Of a DNA stretch of 6,494 bases, positions 5,000 through 6,494 are shown in pieces (position 1 is the stretch's first letter; each line of letters begins with the position of its first letter). The stretch lies in contig JALOLG010000090.1 of the NCBI GenBank assembly GCA_025456105.1, positions 1 through 6,494 of the forward strand, written 5' to 3'. Made by a program: the position numbers and the translations under genes. This DNA comes from Ilumatobacteraceae bacterium. GTDB lineage: Bacteria > Actinomycetota > Acidimicrobiia > Acidimicrobiales > Ilumatobacteraceae. The notes below the pieces were generated by a model. It was given only the letters and a program-made list of their open reading frames with translations. It searched no databases and was not told the DNA's origin.

Positions 5000-6494
5000 G
5001 GCGCAGCCACCAGGTGCGGACGGGCGGCGGCCCACTCGCGGAGCTCGTCGATGGAGGCCCGGTAGCCGGTGTCGGCGATCTCGGCGACTCGCTCGAACTC
5101 GAGCAGGCCGACGCCGGGGAGCTGGAGATGCAGGTACAGGTCGACGGCGTCACCTCGGAGTGCGGTCTGCTGGTGGAGCACGGCGCCGGTGAGCATGCTG
5201 CGCAGCAGCACCGACGACACGCTGGGATAGGGGCTCTTGCGCCGGAGCTGCGCGGCGAGCGCCGAGAAGCCCGAGACCGAGAGCCCGTAGTCGGCTCGGG
5301 CCCGGGGGCCGACGGCCGGTGCGACGTCGACGGCGATCACGGTGTCGATGCGGCCGTCGTCGCGGAGGGTCTCGAACGGGAGGTTGTTGAGCACACCGCC
5401 GTCGACCAGGAGGTCGCCGTGGTACGGCACGGGCGGGAGCACGCCGGGGATCGCCACGCTGGCGCGCACGGCCGTCGCCGCGTCGCCGCGGCGGTGCACC
5501 TCGAGCCGCGACTGCGTGAGGTTGGTGGACACGCAGGCGTACGGCAGCCACAGGTCCTCGATGTCGAGACCGTGGAGGAGCTCTTCGATGCTCCCCGTGA
5601 TCCGCCCCGCCTTCACGAGCGACACCACCGGGAGCGTGTAGTCGAGCAGCCGGTGGAACAGCCGGCTCGCCACCGCGACGGACTCCTCCGGTGGCACCAG
5701 CAGTGCGGCGCCGGCGGCGAGCGGGGCGCCCATCGAGCACCCGGCGACCGCATCGATCGGCACCCCCAGCTCGACGAGCGCGCGGAACACGCCGATGTGG
5801 GCGAAGCCCCGAGCGCCGCCCCCGCTCAGCACCAGCCCGACGCCGTTGCCACTCGCGAGCCGGCCGAGGCGTGCCAGATCGGCTGTCGACCCCACGCGCA
5901 GGTGCACCACCTCGCCGAAGCCGAACTCGTCGATGATCGCGGCCGTGCCGGTGGGGTGCGGCGTGTCGGCGGGGTGCAAGATCGCCGCCATCCGAGCGAC
6001 GTGCTCCAAACCGTCGAGCGACGCGAGCATCGCCGCGATCCGAGCGCGCTCGTCGCGGCCGGGTCGGGGCGACATGACGATCACCACGCGGTCGGCCTGG
6101 CGCAGCGCTCGGCGCGTCCAGCCCGTGAGCTCGCGGTCGGCTTCCAACACGACGTGGTCGTTGCCGACGTCGGCCTCGTGCATGAACTCGCTCAGGCGCG
6201 GCACCCCGACGTTGTCGGCCGACGCATGGGCGATGCCCGGCCGGTTCAAGAAGCGGTCGACGATGTCGCTCGACAGGTGGCGCACGCTGCCGAACCGACC
6301 GATCTCGGCCACCATCGCATCGAGGATCGGTCGCACCTCCACCGGCGCCGTGACGGCGACCGTGACGGCGGCGGCGCGCCCGACCAGGCGGCGCGGGGTG
6401 CGGCGCAGACGGGTGAGGATGCCGCGGGCGACGTGGAGCATGAGTGCCGGCGAGCGGGTGACGAGCTCTTCGAACGTCGCCGTCGAGAACACCG
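4996..6494 (-). CDS. Patatin-like phospholipase (NTE family) with N-terminal cyclic-nucleotide-binding domain, cut by right edge
   Basis: The last 498 or so residues of a larger protein; numbering starts at the Val/GTG codon at 6492. Residues 1-30 (STATFEELVTRSPALMLHVA...) look like the final helix of a cNMP-binding domain, most of which lies beyond the window, so the GTG at 6492 is probably an internal Val. Residues about 42-210 form a middle region like the degenerate ParA/CobQ-like segment of bacterial NTE proteins (VVLEADRELTGWTRRALRQADRVVIV, 114-139), with no P-loop. Residues 217-400 are the patatin domain: oxyanion-hole loop GGGARG (224-229), nucleophile elbow GCSMG (251-255, Ser253), and DGG (364-366) supplying the dyad Asp364. 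The catalytic set is complete, so it probably hydrolyses phospholipid or lysophospholipid acyl esters at the membrane, perhaps under cAMP or cGMP control. It is the first visible gene of the operon and overlaps the permease start as ATGA. M. tuberculosis Rv2565 is, from memory, similar. Confidence 0.92.
   Translation of the reverse strand, partial: VFSTATFEELVTRSPALMLHVARGILTRLRRTPRRLVGRAAAVTVAVTAPVEVRPILDAMVAEIGRFGSVRHLSSDIVDRFLNRPGIAHASADNVGVPRLSEFMHEADVGNDHVVLEADRELTGWTRRALRQADRVVIVMSPRPGRDERARIAAMLASLDGLEHVARMAAILHPADTPHPTGTAAIIDEFGFGEVVHLRVGSTADLARLGRLASGNGVGLVLSGGGARGFAHIGVFRALVELGVPIDAVAGCSMGAPLAAGAALLVPPEESVAVASRLFHRLLDYTLPVVSLVKAGRITGSIEELLHGLDIEDLWLPYACVSTNLTQSRLEVHRRGDAATAVRASVAIPGVLPPVPYHGDLLVDGGVLNNLPFETLRDDGRIDTVIAVDVAPAVGPRARADYGLSVSGFSALAAQLRRKSPYPSVSSVLLRSMLTGAVLHQQTALRGDAVDLYLHLQLPGVGLLEFERVAEIADTGYRASIDELREWAAARPHLVAAP

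Noticed and set aside
5000..5035. Twelve-codon upstream extension of the permease start
   Set aside because: The ATG at 4999 overlaps the lipase stop as ATGA, has a GGTGG site 7 nt upstream, and gives a normal N-terminus before TM1.
3932..5065. Long plus-strand open frames (3932-5065 and 4023-4970) opposite the permease
   Set aside because: The products are low-complexity (His/Asp/Arg or Ser/Thr/Arg rich) with no recognisable domain, as expected for antisense frames of a high-GC gene. The permease frame has clear helices and family motifs.
6490..6492. GTG at the right edge as the start of the lipase gene
   Set aside because: The residues just after it are the end of a cNMP-binding domain, so the protein must begin beyond the window and this is most likely an internal Val codon.

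Overview
The window is about 70% G+C by eye and densely coded, with frequent GTG starts, 1-4 nt gene overlaps and several genes that lack a Shine-Dalgarno sequence but have a TANNNT-like -10 box about 7 nt before the start codon (leaderless style). Together with a DUF3499-type protein, a family I know from actinobacteria, this points to a high-GC actinobacterium. An Acidimicrobiia-like lineage is plausible, but that is inference and not proven here.

Layout, left to right. (1) A minus-strand secreted coiled-coil protein runs off the left edge (1-370). It resembles the N-terminus of PcsB/EnvC-like cell-wall hydrolases. (2) Divergent from it is a stand-alone ABC ATPase (392-1180). The two starts flank one symmetric TATA box and could share a bidirectional leaderless promoter. 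(3) Convergent with the ATPase, overlapping by 23 bp, is a two-gene minus-strand unit: a DUF3499-type Cys/His protein (start 2043) followed 1 nt later by an SRPBCC-fold protein (end 1158). (4) Divergent from DUF3499 is a small cupredoxin-like lipoprotein (2128-2520), whose position for the axial copper ligand Met holds Gln. (5) From the right edge leftwards runs a tightly packed minus-strand operon: a patatin-like (NTE-type) phospholipase with the tail of a cyclic-nucleotide-binding domain (4996 to beyond 6494), an FtsX/MacB-type permease (3947-4999, ATGA overlap), an ABC ATPase fused to a C-terminal cyclic-nucleotide-binding domain (2992-3945, 1 nt gap), and a universal stress protein (2539-2979, 12 nt gap).

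The last operon is the most interesting part. Two of its four proteins carry cyclic-nucleotide-binding (cNMP) modules, and a third belongs to a family (Usp) with known cAMP binders in mycobacteria. I infer a cyclic-nucleotide-controlled lipid-handling module: a lipase acting on membrane lipids next to a MacB/LolD-type transporter whose ATPase may itself be gated by cAMP or cGMP. From memory, Mycobacterium tuberculosis has a related cluster (Rv2563 permease, Rv2564 ABC-cNMP, Rv2565 cNMP-patatin), so the gene set is probably conserved but functionally uncharacterised.

There is no stretch above 300 bases without a gene. The longest gap is 84 bp (2044-2127), between the divergent DUF3499 and cupredoxin genes. 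I saw no tRNA, rRNA, CRISPR, insertion sequence or origin.
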